This document shows positions 45,147 through 61,816 of a stretch of 64,000 nt of DNA, piece after piece. Origin of the DNA: Bacillus marinisedimentorum (GTDB lineage Bacteria; Bacillota; Bacilli; Bacillales; Bacillaceae_O); assembly GCF_001644195.2 (NCBI RefSeq), contig NZ_LWBL02000016.1:62001-126000 (forward strand), written 5' to 3'. The position numbers were made by a program, and so were the translations under genes. The notes beneath the pieces were generated by a model, which saw only the letters and a program-made list of their open reading frames with translations, was not told where the DNA came from and ran no database searches. Position 1 is the stretch's first letter. Each line of letters begins with the position of its first letter.

Positions 45147-45608
45147 ATGAAAAAGATATTATTCGTCTGTACTGGCAACACATGCCGGAGTCCAATGGCG
45201 GAAGCTCTGCTGGCAAACAAATCACAGGGCAAATATGAGGGAAAGTCGGCCGGGATATATGCAGCCGGCGGGAGCGGAGTCTCACCGCAAACGGAGCTTG
45301 TGCTGAAGGAGCTTGGGATTGAGATCGACCATGCATCTTCGCCGCTGACAAAGGAACTTCTCGAGTGGGCCGACCTGGTGCTTACCATGACGGAAAGCCA
45401 CAAAGGCATGATCGGGCAGCAGCATCCGGAAACGCTTGATAAGCTTTTTACATTGAAGGAGTATACAGGCGGGAGCGGGGCGCCGGTTCTTGACATATCC
45501 GATCCGTTTGGCGGAGCCGCGGAAGTATACAGAGATACAAGAAAAGAGATCGAGGAGGAAGTTGGCCGCCTGATAAAAAAGCTGGAGGAGAATGAGGGGG
45601 AAAACTAG
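45147..45608 (+). CDS. ywlE: Protein-arginine phosphatase YwlE
   Basis: A 153-residue low-molecular-weight phosphatase fold. The P-loop is CTGNTCRS (Cys7 to Ser14); threonine after the Asn of the loop is the residue that makes the enzyme prefer phospho-arginine over phospho-tyrosine. The general acid is Asp in ISDPFGG. It removes arginine phosphate placed by McsB. ATG 45147 follows GGGGAGGA. The stop overlaps the start of the chemoreceptor gene. Confidence 0.94.
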   Translation: MKKILFVCTGNTCRSPMAEALLANKSQGKYEGKSAGIYAAGGSGVSPQTELVLKELGIEIDHASSPLTKELLEWADLVLTMTESHKGMIGQQHPETLDKLFTLKEYTGGSGAPVLDISDPFGGAAEVYRDTRKEIEEEVGRLIKKLEENEGEN

Positions 45609-46903
45609 TGAAGCCGCAAAAGAAGCACCGGTTCAGCCTGCGCTGGAAGCTGGTTGTGTTTGTCACCATCCTGTCGCTTGTCACTTACACAGTCAGCGGA
45701 TTATTCGTTTTTGTGCTTTATGATCTGATTAAAGAGTTTATTCCATTTGGTGAAATGACTTTCACGATCATCACGATGATTCTCGGAATTATGTGGACAG
45801 GCATTCTTGGATTTTTTGCCGCGGGTACAATTATTAATCCGCTGAAGCGGCTGGAAAAGACGGCACGGCGTGCTGCCGCAGGCGATATATCGCAGGATGC
45901 GGAAGTGTCCAGGTCGGATGATGAAATCCGCTCACTCGGCCTAGCTTTCAATGAAATGCTGGGCAATTTGCGGAGATTGATTGAAGGCGTCAATCATAAC
46001 TTTGAAGATACGAATCAAAAAGTATCGGAAATTACAAAAGCGTCATACATAGCAAGTGAACAGGCAACGAATATCAGCCAAACGATTGAAGAAATCGCCC
46101 ATGGAACCGAACAGTCGGCTGCATCCGTTCAAGACGCTGCCCAATCTGTGCAGCATTCGGCAAGCATTGCCGGGCAAGTCCAGGAAGAAGCGGAACAGAC
46201 GCGGAAGCTGTCAATCGATATGGTAGAAGGGCTGAAAGAGAACCGGAAAGTCATCGAATCGCTTATTCACGGTATGGAAAAACTGTCGGATGGCCAGCAA
46301 ACATCGCTCCATGCCGTCAACCGCCTGGAAAAAAATGCGAAGGAAGTTGGCGAAATCATTTCGCTCGTCGGGGAAATTGCGGAGCAAACGAATCTGCTCG
46401 CATTAAATGCTTCGATTGAAGCGGCGCGGGCCGGCGAGCACGGCCGGGGATTCGCGGTTGTTGCCGATGAAGTCAGGAAGCTGGCCGATGAAAGTGCGAA
46501 AGCCGTGAGCGGTATTTCGGCGCTCGTCAACACGATCCAGCAGGAAGTGAAAAATGTCGTCACTCATATCCACCAGCAGGTTGAAACAACTGAAACCGAA
46601 GTGAAAAAAGGAGCCGCAGCCAGCGAAGCCATCAAGGAGATGTCATCTTCCGTCGATAATGTCGCTGAATTTGTCGGTAAAATAACGGAACATGTGAATG
46701 AACAGCTTGAAAATATCCAGATGACGGCACGCCAATCTGAAACCGTCTCCGGTCTGATGGAAGAGACGTCTGCCGGCTCAGAAGAAGTGGCCGCTGCGAT
46801 CCAGGAACAGACGGCAGCCATTGAAAACCTTTCTGTTGTCTGCGATGAGCTTTCCGCAAGTGCGGAATCACTGAAAAACGGCATCAAACGGTTCAAGGTA
46901 TAA
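45608..46903 (+). CDS. Methyl-accepting chemotaxis protein without a large external domain
   Basis: A 431-residue receptor starting at GTG within TAGTG. Two membrane segments (about residues 13-38 and 50-78) are separated by only a dozen residues, so no periplasmic-type sensor is present. A HAMP domain ([18 protein letters not shown] onward) leads to the signalling coiled coil with the hairpin tip [20 protein letters not shown]. It should relay signals to CheW/CheA. It lies where rpiB stands in B. subtilis. Ligand unknown; it may sense an internal or membrane state. Confidence 0.92.
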   Translation: MKPQKKHRFSLRWKLVVFVTILSLVTYTVSGLFVFVLYDLIKEFIPFGEMTFTIITMILGIMWTGILGFFAAGTIINPLKRLEKTARRAAAGDISQDAEVSRSDDEIRSLGLAFNEMLGNLRRLIEGVNHNFEDTNQKVSEITKASYIASEQATNISQTIEEIAHGTEQSAASVQDAAQSVQHSASIAGQVQEEAEQTRKLSIDMVEGLKENRKVIESLIHGMEKLSDGQQTSLHAVNRLEKNAKEVGEIISLVGEIAEQTNLLALNASIEAARAGEHGRGFAVVADEVRKLADESAKAVSGISALVNTIQQEVKNVVTHIHQQVETTETEVKKGAAASEAIKEMSSSVDNVAEFVGKITEHVNEQLENIQMTARQSETVSGLMEETSAGSEEVAAAIQEQTAAIENLSVVCDELSASAESLKNGIKRFKV

Positions 46904-46905
46904 GG

Positions 46906-46937
46906 AAACGGCTCCTTTTGGGGCCGTTTATTTTTTT
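46906..46937 (+). terminator. Terminator after the chemoreceptor gene
   Basis: AAACGGC and GCCGTTT pair, followed by ATTTTTTT. Confidence 0.85.
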
Positions 46938-47171
46938 ACCTTATAGGAAGATCTGCCCTCGTCTCGAATGGTGTGTCCCGATTGGCCGGCACTGGAGGAA
47001 ATGGTCTGCTTATAAAAATCCAGTAATCCCGGCCAAACATTTTCTTTTTTCCGGCTGATATATTAAGATGGAAAGTATGAATTGACTGAACTTTTTAAAC
47101 AGATAGTAATACAGGAAGTAAATCTCTTTTCTTATTGGGAAAAAGGAGTATCGAGGAAGGGGTTTTGGCTT

Positions 47172-47741
47172 ATGAAAGGCGAACAAGTCAAAGAGCAGCT
47201 CCGCAAAGCGCTTGATGATTTGCAGGCATCGGCACAATTGAAACCCGGACAGCTTTTCGTGATCGGGTGCAGTACAAGTGAAGTGACAGGGAAGCGCATC
47301 GGAACGGCAGGGACGACCGATATCGCCGAAGATTTATATGAAGAAATCGCCCGGTTCAAGGAGCAGACGGGTGTTCAGCTCGCTTTTCAAGGGTGTGAAC
47401 ATATCAACAGAGCATTGCTGATCGAACGGGAAACAGCGGAATCCCGCGGGTACGGCCTGGTATCCGTCATACCGGCTGCCAGAGCGGGCGGTGCGATGGC
47501 TGCATATGCATATAGCAAGATGACCGATCCTGTCGTTGTGGAATTCATCAAGGCGGATGCCGGCATTGACATCGGCGACACCTTGATCGGCATGCACCTC
47601 AAGCATGTCGCTGTTCCGGTCAGGAGCAAGGTGAAATCAATTGGTGAAGCCCACCTGACCATGGCGAAAACCCGCCCCAAACTGATCGGCGGCGAGCGTG
47701 CAGTCTATAAACCCCACCAAAATACTTGCTTCGGCAAATGA
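47172..47741 (+). CDS. ywlG: DUF436 / TIGR01440 family protein YwlG
   Basis: A 189-residue conserved Firmicutes protein: [31 protein letters not shown] and [15 protein letters not shown] are family-like segments with conserved Cys residues. Function is unknown. It lies upstream of glyA, as in B. subtilis. ATG 47172 is chosen behind AGGAAGGGG; the frame is open for 30 codons further upstream without support. Confidence 0.9.
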   Translation: MKGEQVKEQLRKALDDLQASAQLKPGQLFVIGCSTSEVTGKRIGTAGTTDIAEDLYEEIARFKEQTGVQLAFQGCEHINRALLIERETAESRGYGLVSVIPAARAGGAMAAYAYSKMTDPVVVEFIKADAGIDIGDTLIGMHLKHVAVPVRSKVKSIGEAHLTMAKTRPKLIGGERAVYKPHQNTCFGK

Positions 47742-47858
47742 AATAAACTGAGAAACAGATAAATACAATTGTATCCAACAACTGGCACAAAAAAGACCAA
47801 AACACCCATCGGTATTGATGGTAAAATAAAAACACAACCATACTCAAGGAGGCCAACC

Positions 47859-49133
47859 ATGGAAAGAGTCGCTAGCAATACAGGCATCTCACTGAAGTCG
47901 CTGAAAGAACAGGACCGTGAACTTTATGAAGCAATCCAGCTGGAACTGGGCCGCCAGCGCAGCAAAATCGAATTGATCGCTTCTGAAAATTTCGTTTCTG
48001 AAGCGGTAATGGAAGCGCAGGGGTCCGTTCTTACGAATAAATATGCGGAAGGCTACCCGGACCGCCGTTATTATGGCGGCTGTGAATATGTCGACATCGC
48101 TGAAAACCTCGCCCGTGACCGTGCGAAAAAATTGTTTGGTGCAGAACATGCCAATGTCCAGCCTCACTCAGGGGCCCAGGCAAACATGGGCGTGTATTTC
48201 ACGATTCTTGAACAGGGTGATACCGTTCTCGGCATGAACCTGTCCCACGGCGGCCACCTTACTCACGGAAGCCCGGTGAACTTCAGCGGCAAACAGTATA
48301 ATTTCATTGAATACGGCGTAGATGAAAACAGCCATCGCATCAATTATGAAGATGTACTGGAAAAAGCGAAAAAACACCAGCCGAAACTGATTGTTGCCGG
48401 TGCAAGCGCCTATCCGCGCAGCATCGATTTCAAGAAATTCCGGGAAATTGCCGATGAAGTCGGTGCATACCTGATGGTGGACATGGCCCATATCGCCGGA
48501 TTGGTTGCCGCAGGACTCCACCAGAATCCGGTTCCTTATGCAGACTTTGTCACAACAACAACCCATAAAACGCTCCGCGGCCCGCGCGGCGGTATGATTC
48601 TCTGCAAAGAAGAATATGCCAAGAAAATCGACAAATCGATTTTCCCTGGCATCCAGGGCGGCCCGCTTATGCACGTCATCGCTTCAAAAGCGGTCGCGTT
48701 CGGTGAAGCACTTGATGACAGCTTTAAAGATTATGCCAGCCATATTATCGACAACGCCAAACGCCTTGGCGAACAGCTTGAAAAACAAGGCTTGAATCTC
48801 GTTTCGGGCGGAACGGACAATCATCTGCTCCTCATTGATGTCCGCAACCTTGGCACGACAGGAAAAGCTGCCGAACATGCACTTGATGAAGTCGGCATCA
48901 CCGTCAATAAAAACACCATTCCATTCGATCCGGAAAGTCCGTTTGTCACTAGCGGTGTCCGCATCGGAACAGCAGCGGTCACATCCCGCGGATTCGGCGT
49001 CAATGAAATGGATGAAATTGCAGCCATTATCGCCGGCACCCTGAAAAACATGGACGATGAAGAGAAGCTCGAGGAAATGAAAGAGCGTGTTGAGAACTTG
49101 ACTGCAAAATTCACGCTTTATCCGAAACGATAA
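47859..49133 (+). CDS. glyA: Serine hydroxymethyltransferase
   Basis: A 424-residue PLP enzyme converting serine and tetrahydrofolate to glycine and methylene-tetrahydrofolate. The PLP lysine is in [14 protein letters not shown], and [11 protein letters not shown] and [12 protein letters not shown] are typical. AAGGAGGCCAACC precedes ATG 47859. The N-terminus is about ten residues longer than in B. subtilis ([19 protein letters not shown]). No PurR-box pair is visible upstream. Confidence 0.97.
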   Translation: MERVASNTGISLKSLKEQDRELYEAIQLELGRQRSKIELIASENFVSEAVMEAQGSVLTNKYAEGYPDRRYYGGCEYVDIAENLARDRAKKLFGAEHANVQPHSGAQANMGVYFTILEQGDTVLGMNLSHGGHLTHGSPVNFSGKQYNFIEYGVDENSHRINYEDVLEKAKKHQPKLIVAGASAYPRSIDFKKFREIADEVGAYLMVDMAHIAGLVAAGLHQNPVPYADFVTTTTHKTLRGPRGGMILCKEEYAKKIDKSIFPGIQGGPLMHVIASKAVAFGEALDDSFKDYASHIIDNAKRLGEQLEKQGLNLVSGGTDNHLLLIDVRNLGTTGKAAEHALDEVGITVNKNTIPFDPESPFVTSGVRIGTAAVTSRGFGVNEMDEIAAIIAGTLKNMDDEEKLEEMKERVENLTAKFTLYPKR

Positions 49134-49140
49134 GTTTAAT

Positions 49141-49170
49141 AAGAGCCCGTGCGTTACGGGCTCTTTTTGC
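49141..49170 (+). terminator. Terminator after glyA
   Basis: AAGAGCCCGT and ACGGGCTCTT form a perfect 10-bp stem, followed by TTT. Confidence 0.9.
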
Positions 49171-49442
49171 TGTAAAAAAAGTCTGTCGGACGGGTGAATG
49201 GCAGTGGTGCCGGCTCTGTCCGGGAAAGTCCCTGCTGGCAGGCGGAGGCTTCCCTTTCAGAATTTTACTTGCACTGATTTCAGCGGTTTTGCCTTTTGTT
49301 TAAGAGGAAATAGATTCATTTAAGAGGATCAGCAATTATTTGAAGTGGACAAGTAATAACTCTCTCTGCTTCCGTCTGTCATCACAAAAAGCCGGGCGGG
49401 GCACCTTGCTGAAATGGAGGGATTTTACATTGGCAAGATTAC
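49171..49442. other. Gene-free stretch upstream of upp
   Basis: No gene or clear repeat is seen between the glyA terminator and the upp promoter. Confidence 0.5.
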
Positions 49443-49471
49443 TTGAATATCTGCCCCTTTTTCTGTACAAT
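49443..49471 (+). promoter_or_regulatory. Sigma-A promoter of upp
   Basis: TTGAAT (49443-49448), 17-bp spacer, TACAAT (49466-49471). The leader is about 65 bases. Confidence 0.6.
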
Positions 49472-49541
49472 TCATCAAGAATACAAAGCATGCGACAGTA
49501 AGATGTTAAAAATTTTTTTATCATAAAGGAGCGATTTTGCG

Positions 49542-50171
49542 ATGGGTAAAGTGTATGTATTCGATCATCCCCTGATTCAGCATAAGTTGACGTACATAAG
49601 AGACGTAAATACAGGTACGAAGGAATTCCGTGAGCTGGTAGATGAAGTGGCGAGCTTGATGGCATATGAAATCACACGCGACCTGCCGCTTGAAGATGTC
49701 GAGGTCCAAACACCGGTCAGCAAAGCGACGTCCAAAGTGATTTCCGGTAAAAAACTCGGCCTCGTGCCGATTTTGCGCGCAGGCCTTGGCATGGTTGACG
49801 GTATGCGCAAACTTGTTCCAACTGCAAAAGTCGGCCACGTCGGCCTGTACCGGGATCCGGAAACACTGAAGCCTGTTGAATATTATGTCAAGCTTCCAAC
49901 TGACATTGAAGAACGCGAGCTGATCGTTGTCGACCCGATGCTTGCGACCGGCGGATCTGCAGCTGAAGCCATCACTTCATTGAAAAAGCGCGGAGCTTCA
50001 AACATAAAACTCATGTGCCTCATCGCCGCTCCTGAAGGGGTGGAAGCCGTAAAAGAAGCCCATCCTGACGTTGATATCTACCTGGCGGCACTCGATGAAA
50101 AACTGGACGAAAAAGGGTACATCGTACCAGGCCTCGGGGATGCCGGCGACAGGTTGTTTGGGACGAAGTGA
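49542..50171 (+). CDS. upp: Uracil phosphoribosyltransferase
   Basis: A 209-residue salvage enzyme making UMP from uracil and PRPP. The PRPP-binding motif is [29 protein letters not shown] and the uracil-binding C-terminal [13 protein letters not shown] are intact. AAAGGAGCGATTTTGCG precedes the ATG. Confidence 0.97.
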   Translation: MGKVYVFDHPLIQHKLTYIRDVNTGTKEFRELVDEVASLMAYEITRDLPLEDVEVQTPVSKATSKVISGKKLGLVPILRAGLGMVDGMRKLVPTAKVGHVGLYRDPETLKPVEYYVKLPTDIEERELIVVDPMLATGGSAAEAITSLKKRGASNIKLMCLIAAPEGVEAVKEAHPDVDIYLAALDEKLDEKGYIVPGLGDAGDRLFGTK

Positions 50172-50179
50172 CACTTTGG

Positions 50180-50210
50180 AGAAGAGTCTATATAAGGCTC
50201 TTCTTTTTTA
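50180..50210 (+). terminator. Terminator after upp
   Basis: AGAAGAG and CTCTTCT pair, followed by TTTTT. Confidence 0.85.
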
Positions 50211-50373
50211 TTTGTCTTTATGGAATTCCCGGAGCAATCTTCATGCAAGTACAAACTGTGTGAGATGAGCGCAATTACGCACCAGGATTTATTTAACTCG
50301 GCCGAGAAAAAGATAAATCTCCAGTAATGAGTTCAAATCATGAGCCTGCTCTGTTTAGAGTATATAAAATAAG

Positions 50374-50492
50374 CTGCCGGAACGCCTTTTGAACTCGGTA
50401 TGTAAAGTGATATTTTCAAAAAAGATAATTTATCTTTTAAAAACCGAACTTATCCTCAAAACCGGCCGTTTATCTTTTTTTCTCATGAATTG
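50374..50492 (+). repeat. AAAAGATAAAT-containing dispersed repeat, copy 2
   Basis: CTGCCGGAACGCCTTTTG, GTAAAGTGATATTTTC, TTTATCTTTTAAAAA and TTTATCTTTTTTTCTC occur in the same order as in the minus-strand copy at 35390-35520. A further GAGAAAAAGATAAATC at about 50307 is an inverted match to the right end, hinting at terminal repeats. The rest of 50211-50647 holds no gene. Confidence 0.7.
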
Positions 50493-50647
50493 CCGGCTCA
50501 GCTCTTCTCCAATGCTGCCAGAATCCCGGCAAAATAAACCCCGCTCACCCTTATCTTTCCCGCCAAAACACCACCCCTGCATGAAACCCCCGTTTTCCGC
50601 AAACGATAACAAACATCAAAACAGTACGAGTAAAGGAGACGGGTACC

Positions 50648-52855
50648 ATGCGCAGACTGATTCTTTTCTTTGCCATCATTATCGTTCTTATCCCTCAGCC
50701 GGCACGGGCTTATACGTTTCCGGAACGGCCACCTGTTACGTATGGCCAATTCAATCCTGCTGAAACGGCGATTTTGACGACAGATGAGCCGGCCGCCGGT
50801 ATTCTTACACTTGTAAAAGAACAGTATCCATCCATTACTGTTACAGCTGTTTACGATACGCTGTTTCATGGTTTAGCCGTGCGTGGAAAGAGGAGTGACA
50901 TCAGGGATCTTGAAAACGAAATTAAACCGAAAGCAAGCGCCCCGGCTGCCGCTTACCGTGTGGATAATGAGAGCATATCGTTCATTGGTGCGTATGAGGT
51001 GCACCGTCTTTTTGATGAAAATGGGCGGCGTCTTACCGGCAAGGGTGTAAAAGTTGGAGTCATTGATACCGGGATTGATTACCGGCACCCTGATCTAAGG
51101 ATCAATTACAGCGGGGGCTTTGATTTGATTGACGGCGACAGCGATCCAATGGAAACACAGGCACCGAAACAATTTGCCACCATTCACGGTACACATGTGG
51201 CGGGAATCATCGCTGCAAATGGGAAGCTTGAAGGCATAGCGCCTGATGCAGAAATTTTTGCATACCGCGCGCTTGGTCCAGGAGGAATGGGCAGCTCTGA
51301 CCAGGTCATCGCGGCAATTGAAAAAGCGGTGGAAGATAAGGTGGACGTTTTAAATCTTTCGCTCGGCAATACGGTGAACGGACCTGATTGGCCGACGAGC
51401 CTTGCGCTTGATAAGGCGGTGGAAAATGGCGTCGTGGCTGTCACGTCGAGTGGGAATTCCGGCCCGGAGCGATGGACGGTCGGTTCTCCGGGCACTTCCG
51501 CTAAGTCGATTTCCGTTGGTGCTTCGGTACCGCCGCTTTCCCTCCCGTTCCTGACGGTTCCGCTGAAGGATAGGGAAATTCCGGTTGTTCTGATGCGCGG
51601 TTCGCAGCCGTGGCTTAAGGCACGGGAGGAATCGATCGTTTACGGGGACCTGGGCTATCCGGAAGACCTGGCAGAAGTTGAAGGCAAGGTTGTCCTGTTG
51701 AAACGCGGAACACTCCCGTTCACGGAAAAAGTCAAAAATGCCGAGAAAGCAGGTGCGCTCGCAGTCCTGATTTTCAATAATGAAAAAAGCCGTTTCAGCG
51801 GCCAACTTGAAGAACCGGTTTCCATTCCGGCAGCTTCACTTTCGAAAGAGGAAGGGGAATGGCTTCGGAAAACCATTGAAGAAGCCGGTACAATCAAAAC
51901 CGGCTACCGCACTGTACAGGACAGGCTGGCTTTGTTCAGTTCGCGCGGGCCGGTCACACATACCTGGCAAGTGAAACCGGATATACTCGCCCCTGGTGTT
52001 GCGATTAACAGTACGGTTCCAGACGGCTACAGGGCGCTTGATGGAACAAGCATGGCAGCCCCGCATGCAGCCGGAGCGGCCGCATTGATCAAACAGGCGC
52101 ATCCTGATTGGGTGCCTGAGCAGGTGAAGGCAGCCTTGATGAACACGGCTGCAAGGATCAAAGACAGAGATGGGAAGTATTATCTCCCCGATCAGCAGGG
52201 AGCCGGCCGCATCCGGACAGAACTGGCGGTCAATACAGCTACACTTGTATACCCTTCTTCTCTTTCCTTCAATATGATTAAAAAAATCCGGCACCGCACT
52301 GAGAAAAAAGTGGACATCACGATCGAGAATTTTGGCGGAATTGCTCGAACCTACTATATTAATACGCCAGAAAATGTGAATGGTATCCAGTGGAAGCTGC
52401 CTTACCCGGTCACCGTTCCAGCCGGAGCCCGCAAACAGGTTGAAATAGCGATTGATGTGCAGCCGGACCATATGGAAAAAGGGGTGCATCAAGGTTATTT
52501 GACAATAGAATCACGAGGGACCGATGATATTGCGATTCCTTACCTTTTTGTGGTGGATGAGCCTGATTACCCCAGAATCATGGGTTTTGAATGGAAACGC
52601 GATGAAAAAAGCGGAAAATATCAATATGATGTGTACCTGCCGGGAGGCGCTGATAAATTCGGGATTGCACTTTATGACCCGGATACGTTTCATTTCATCC
52701 AATATTTGGACTACCGGGAAAATGTGGAAAGGGGAATGTCGGCTTTTTGGCCGGATATCAAAAAGTTAGAGCCGGGGAAAGAGTATAAAGCGCTTGTGTT
52801 TGCGGAAAAGGACGGACAAGAAAACACCATTGAAACAATAATTGCAGCCTACTGA
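50648..52855 (+). CDS. Secreted subtilisin-family (S8) serine protease with PA domain, Vpr-like
   Basis: A 735-residue exported protease. Signal peptide residues 1-21 (cleavage likely after PARA). A propeptide-type inhibitor region follows to about 110. Catalytic Asp is in GVIDTGIDYRHPDL (near 140), His in HGTHVAGI (near 181) and Ser in GTSMAAPHAAGA (near 467). A PA insert lies at about 300-430 (GKVVLLKRGTLPFTEK). The C-terminal 200 residues are beta-rich with no cell-wall anchor. It resembles minor extracellular protease Vpr. AAAGGAGACGGGTACC precedes the ATG. It is not part of the atp operon. Confidence 0.93.
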   Translation: MRRLILFFAIIIVLIPQPARAYTFPERPPVTYGQFNPAETAILTTDEPAAGILTLVKEQYPSITVTAVYDTLFHGLAVRGKRSDIRDLENEIKPKASAPAAAYRVDNESISFIGAYEVHRLFDENGRRLTGKGVKVGVIDTGIDYRHPDLRINYSGGFDLIDGDSDPMETQAPKQFATIHGTHVAGIIAANGKLEGIAPDAEIFAYRALGPGGMGSSDQVIAAIEKAVEDKVDVLNLSLGNTVNGPDWPTSLALDKAVENGVVAVTSSGNSGPERWTVGSPGTSAKSISVGASVPPLSLPFLTVPLKDREIPVVLMRGSQPWLKAREESIVYGDLGYPEDLAEVEGKVVLLKRGTLPFTEKVKNAEKAGALAVLIFNNEKSRFSGQLEEPVSIPAASLSKEEGEWLRKTIEEAGTIKTGYRTVQDRLALFSSRGPVTHTWQVKPDILAPGVAINSTVPDGYRALDGTSMAAPHAAGAAALIKQAHPDWVPEQVKAALMNTAARIKDRDGKYYLPDQQGAGRIRTELAVNTATLVYPSSLSFNMIKKIRHRTEKKVDITIENFGGIARTYYINTPENVNGIQWKLPYPVTVPAGARKQVEIAIDVQPDHMEKGVHQGYLTIESRGTDDIAIPYLFVVDEPDYPRIMGFEWKRDEKSGKYQYDVYLPGGADKFGIALYDPDTFHFIQYLDYRENVERGMSAFWPDIKKLEPGKEYKALVFAEKDGQENTIETIIAAY

Positions 52856-52942
52856 ACAATCAATTATGTTACAATAGAAAACGAATGATTTTTTAGGTAG
52901 CAATTTTTTGGCAAATTAGTGAACAAATTAAGTCTAAACCAA

Positions 52943-52972
52943 TTGACATCACTTCACGGGCTATTGTATGCT
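52943..52972 (+). promoter_or_regulatory. Sigma-A promoter of the atp operon
   Basis: TTGACA (52943-52948), 18-bp spacer, TATGCT (52967-52972), about 95 bases ahead of the first atp gene. Confidence 0.7.
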
Positions 52973-53068
52973 TACAAAGGACATAATGATAAGGTTTTCA
53001 TTAGTGTAAAACCATTCTTTACATAAGAAGTCTGAATGGTTTGAACGGCACAAGAAGGAGCGTTGCCA

Positions 53069-53291
53069 GTGGGTGATGAAAAACGCTATCCTTTTCAAGC
53101 TATGGCCTTGATGTCTGCGGTTCTTTCCCAGCTCGCCGGCTCTGTCCTCATCGGGGTTTTCGGCGGCAGGTGGATCGACAAGCAGTTTGGCACCATGCCG
53201 CTGTTTCTGATAGTCGGCCTTTTACTGGGCCTTGCTGCGGGTGTGTACGGAGTGCTGCGCATAATCCAACGATTTATGGAGAAGAATGACG

Positions 53292-53299
<8 letters not shown>
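53069..53299 (+). CDS. atpZ: AtpZ/AtpI-type ATP synthase accessory protein
   Basis: A 76-residue protein with two membrane helices (MSAVLSQLAGSVLIGVFGG and PLFLIVGLLLGLAAGVYGV) linked by RWIDKQFGTM, the layout of the F0F1-ATPase gene-1 family. GTG 53069 is eight bases after AAGGAG. It leads the atp operon and overlaps the next gene. In alkaliphilic Bacillus the AtpZ-AtpI pair assists rotor assembly or Mg2+ supply; the same role is inferred. Confidence 0.8.
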
Positions 53300-54702
<1,403 letters not shown>

Positions 54703-54730
54703 TAATAAGATTTAATGGACAGTGTCTGAT

Positions 54731-54768
54731 AATGGCGAAGATCGTTTTTAACGATAACCTTCGCCATT
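54731..54768 (+). terminator. Hairpin between atpE and atpF
   Basis: AATGGCGAAG (54731-54740) and CTTCGCCATT (54759-54768) are perfect 10-bp arms; inside, ATCGTT and AACGAT pair as well. The tail CCTTTATG is poor in T, so it is more likely to attenuate or stabilise mRNA than to terminate fully. A second imperfect hairpin follows at 54797-54826 in this 198-base gap. Confidence 0.5.
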
Positions 54769-54879
54769 CCTTTATGTAAGTATTGAAAATGAACGGCAGC
54801 AGGCCGCCTGCCCGGCGGTCCGGCTGTCCTGTAAACTTCTGCATGTTGTAGTGGTTGTTCATGGCAATCATGAACCTGA

Positions 54880-55988
<1,109 letters not shown>

Positions 55989-55991
55989 TAA

Positions 55992-57512
<1,521 letters not shown>

Positions 57513-57570
57513 GACTTGCAGAATAGATAGTATCCCGATTTTGGAAAAACGGTGTCTATGAAAAATAGTA

Positions 57571-57644
57571 TTCCGGAGGCGGATTGCCTGTGTGAGGATT
57601 CAGCAGAAGCCTGAATTGCAGCAAAGGGCTTTCCCGCCTCGGAA
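57571..57644 (+). other. Structured region between atpA and atpG
   Basis: TTCCGGAGGCGG (57571-57582) and CCGCCTCGGAA (57634-57644) can pair with one bulge, enclosing a smaller hairpin ATTCAG...CTGAAT. It occupies most of the 181-base gap and may affect mRNA processing or expression ratio. Confidence 0.4.
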
Positions 57645-57687
57645 TCAATGAATGTTTTGAATAGCGCCAACCTAAAAAAGGTGGTGA

Positions 57688-58557
<870 letters not shown>

Positions 58558-58560
58558 TAG

Positions 58561-60030
<1,470 letters not shown>

Positions 60031-60084
60031 GGGGTTGACGAAGACCGATTCATTACAGGATCAGCCGCAGGTTGAACCAACTAG

Positions 60085-60507
<423 letters not shown>

Positions 60508-60549
60508 TAAAAGCAAAAGGCGCCGGCTCAACGGCGCATGCTTGAAACA

Positions 60550-60589
60550 GGGCCCCGCTGGATGGAAAAGATTCCTTCCAGCGGGGCCC
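60550..60589 (+). terminator. Strong hairpin ending the atp operon
   Basis: GGGCCCCGCTGGA and TCCAGCGGGGCCC are perfect 13-bp arms, followed by GTATTTATG. A smaller hairpin GCGCCG...CGGCGC (near 60520-60536) comes just before it. Confidence 0.7.
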
Positions 60590-60773
60590 GTATTTATGTG
60601 TTTCTGTTTTCTTCTATATTAAATTAATGATGATGGATTGTTGTTTTAATGAAAGACAGGGGATCCGGGGATTGTGTTCTTTTTTGCGTGGATATGTAAT
60701 GGAGATTTCTTTACACTAAAACAACAAGCTGATGCAAGATTGCTTGTATTAGAAGCGTGGGGACCGGAGTGTC

Positions 60774-61293
60774 GTGCCTGTAAAGAGGCCAACCAGCAAA
60801 TTATAGGCACGGGAACGTGACTCTAGTGCCTATAAAGAGGCCGACCAGCAGAATAAGGGCACGGGAACGTGAATCTCGTGCCTATAAAGAGGCTGACCAG
60901 CAGAATATAGGCACGGGAACGTGAATCCCGTGCCTATAAAGAGGCTGACCAGCAAATTATAGGCACGGGAACCAGAATCTCGTGCCTATAAAGAGGCTGA
61001 CCAGCAGAATATGGTCACGGGAACGTGAATCTCGTGCCTATAAAGAGGCCGACCAGCAGAATATGGTCACGGGAACGTGAATCTCGTGCCTATAAAGAGG
61101 CCGACCAGCAGAATATGGTCACGGGAACGTGAACCTCGTGCTTATAAAGAGGCCAAGCAGCAGAATATAGGCACGGGAACGTGAACCTCGTGCCTATAAC
61201 GAGATCAACCAGCAAATTATAGACACGCGAACCGATCCCACCTGCCTATAATGACACCAAGCAGCTTAATATAGTCACAAGAAACAAAATCCC
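60774..61293. repeat. Ten-unit 52-bp tandem array with hairpin-forming junctions
   Basis: Units begin at 60774, 60826, 60878, 60930, 60982, 61034, 61086, 61138, 61190 and 61242, each exactly 52 bp. A typical unit starts GTGCCTATAAAGAGG, continues with GACCAGCAGAATAT and ends GGCACGGGAACGTGAATCTC. At unit junctions TATAGGCACG pairs with CGTGCCTATA (up to 13 bp allowing a G-T). The last two units are degenerate. No gene is present. Confidence 0.92.
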
Positions 61294-61744
61294 CTAACTT
61301 AATCTTAAAACAGAACTTAAACAAACATACACAAAGCATCCAAAACAAAATCACTTCCCTATCAACAACCCTGCACACAAGGAAAAGCAATCATTGTTAC
61401 ACAACAGACGCTTCCTTATATTTCTGTCATTGGACAATCCGTCCATATAAAAAGGACCAATTCAAATAGAAAAAAAGTTTCTTAATTCCGTCACAATCAT
61501 CGCTATACATATATATAAGAAAGCTTTTACTGGTAAGTTCTGGTCCTTGATCAGGCAAAACCCTGGCTGGTATTACGTTGTAAACGCTTTGCAGGACCTT
61601 TGTGACTATTTGAACAAAATGGGTAAATAACAATCATAAATCAGCAAATTTCGACCGTCAACAACAATTTGAAAACGTCAAAAACCATTCACAAATCCGG
61701 TAAAAATTAATCCGAAAAGATGTCCATACATCTGCCGGGTGTTA
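61294..61744. other. AT-rich gene-free stretch
   Basis: No gene is supported. TGTAAACGCTTTGCA (61579-61593) is CRE-like but imperfect. Runs of A and C are common. Confidence 0.45.
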
Positions 61745-61773
61745 TCGACACAAATATTGGGATTTGCTATAAT
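61745..61773 (+). promoter_or_regulatory. Sigma-A promoter of the nuo operon
   Basis: TCGACA (61745-61750), 17-bp spacer, TATAAT (61768-61773), about 40 bases ahead of nuoA. Confidence 0.65.
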
Positions 61774-61816
61774 GATTACGGTTACAAAAGTTTAGTGGAA
61801 GATGGAGGGGGCGGGT

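Noticed and set aside
47742-47858. PurR boxes before glyA
   Set aside because: Only a partial CTTCGG is seen; no CCGAAC/GTTCGG pair at suitable spacing.
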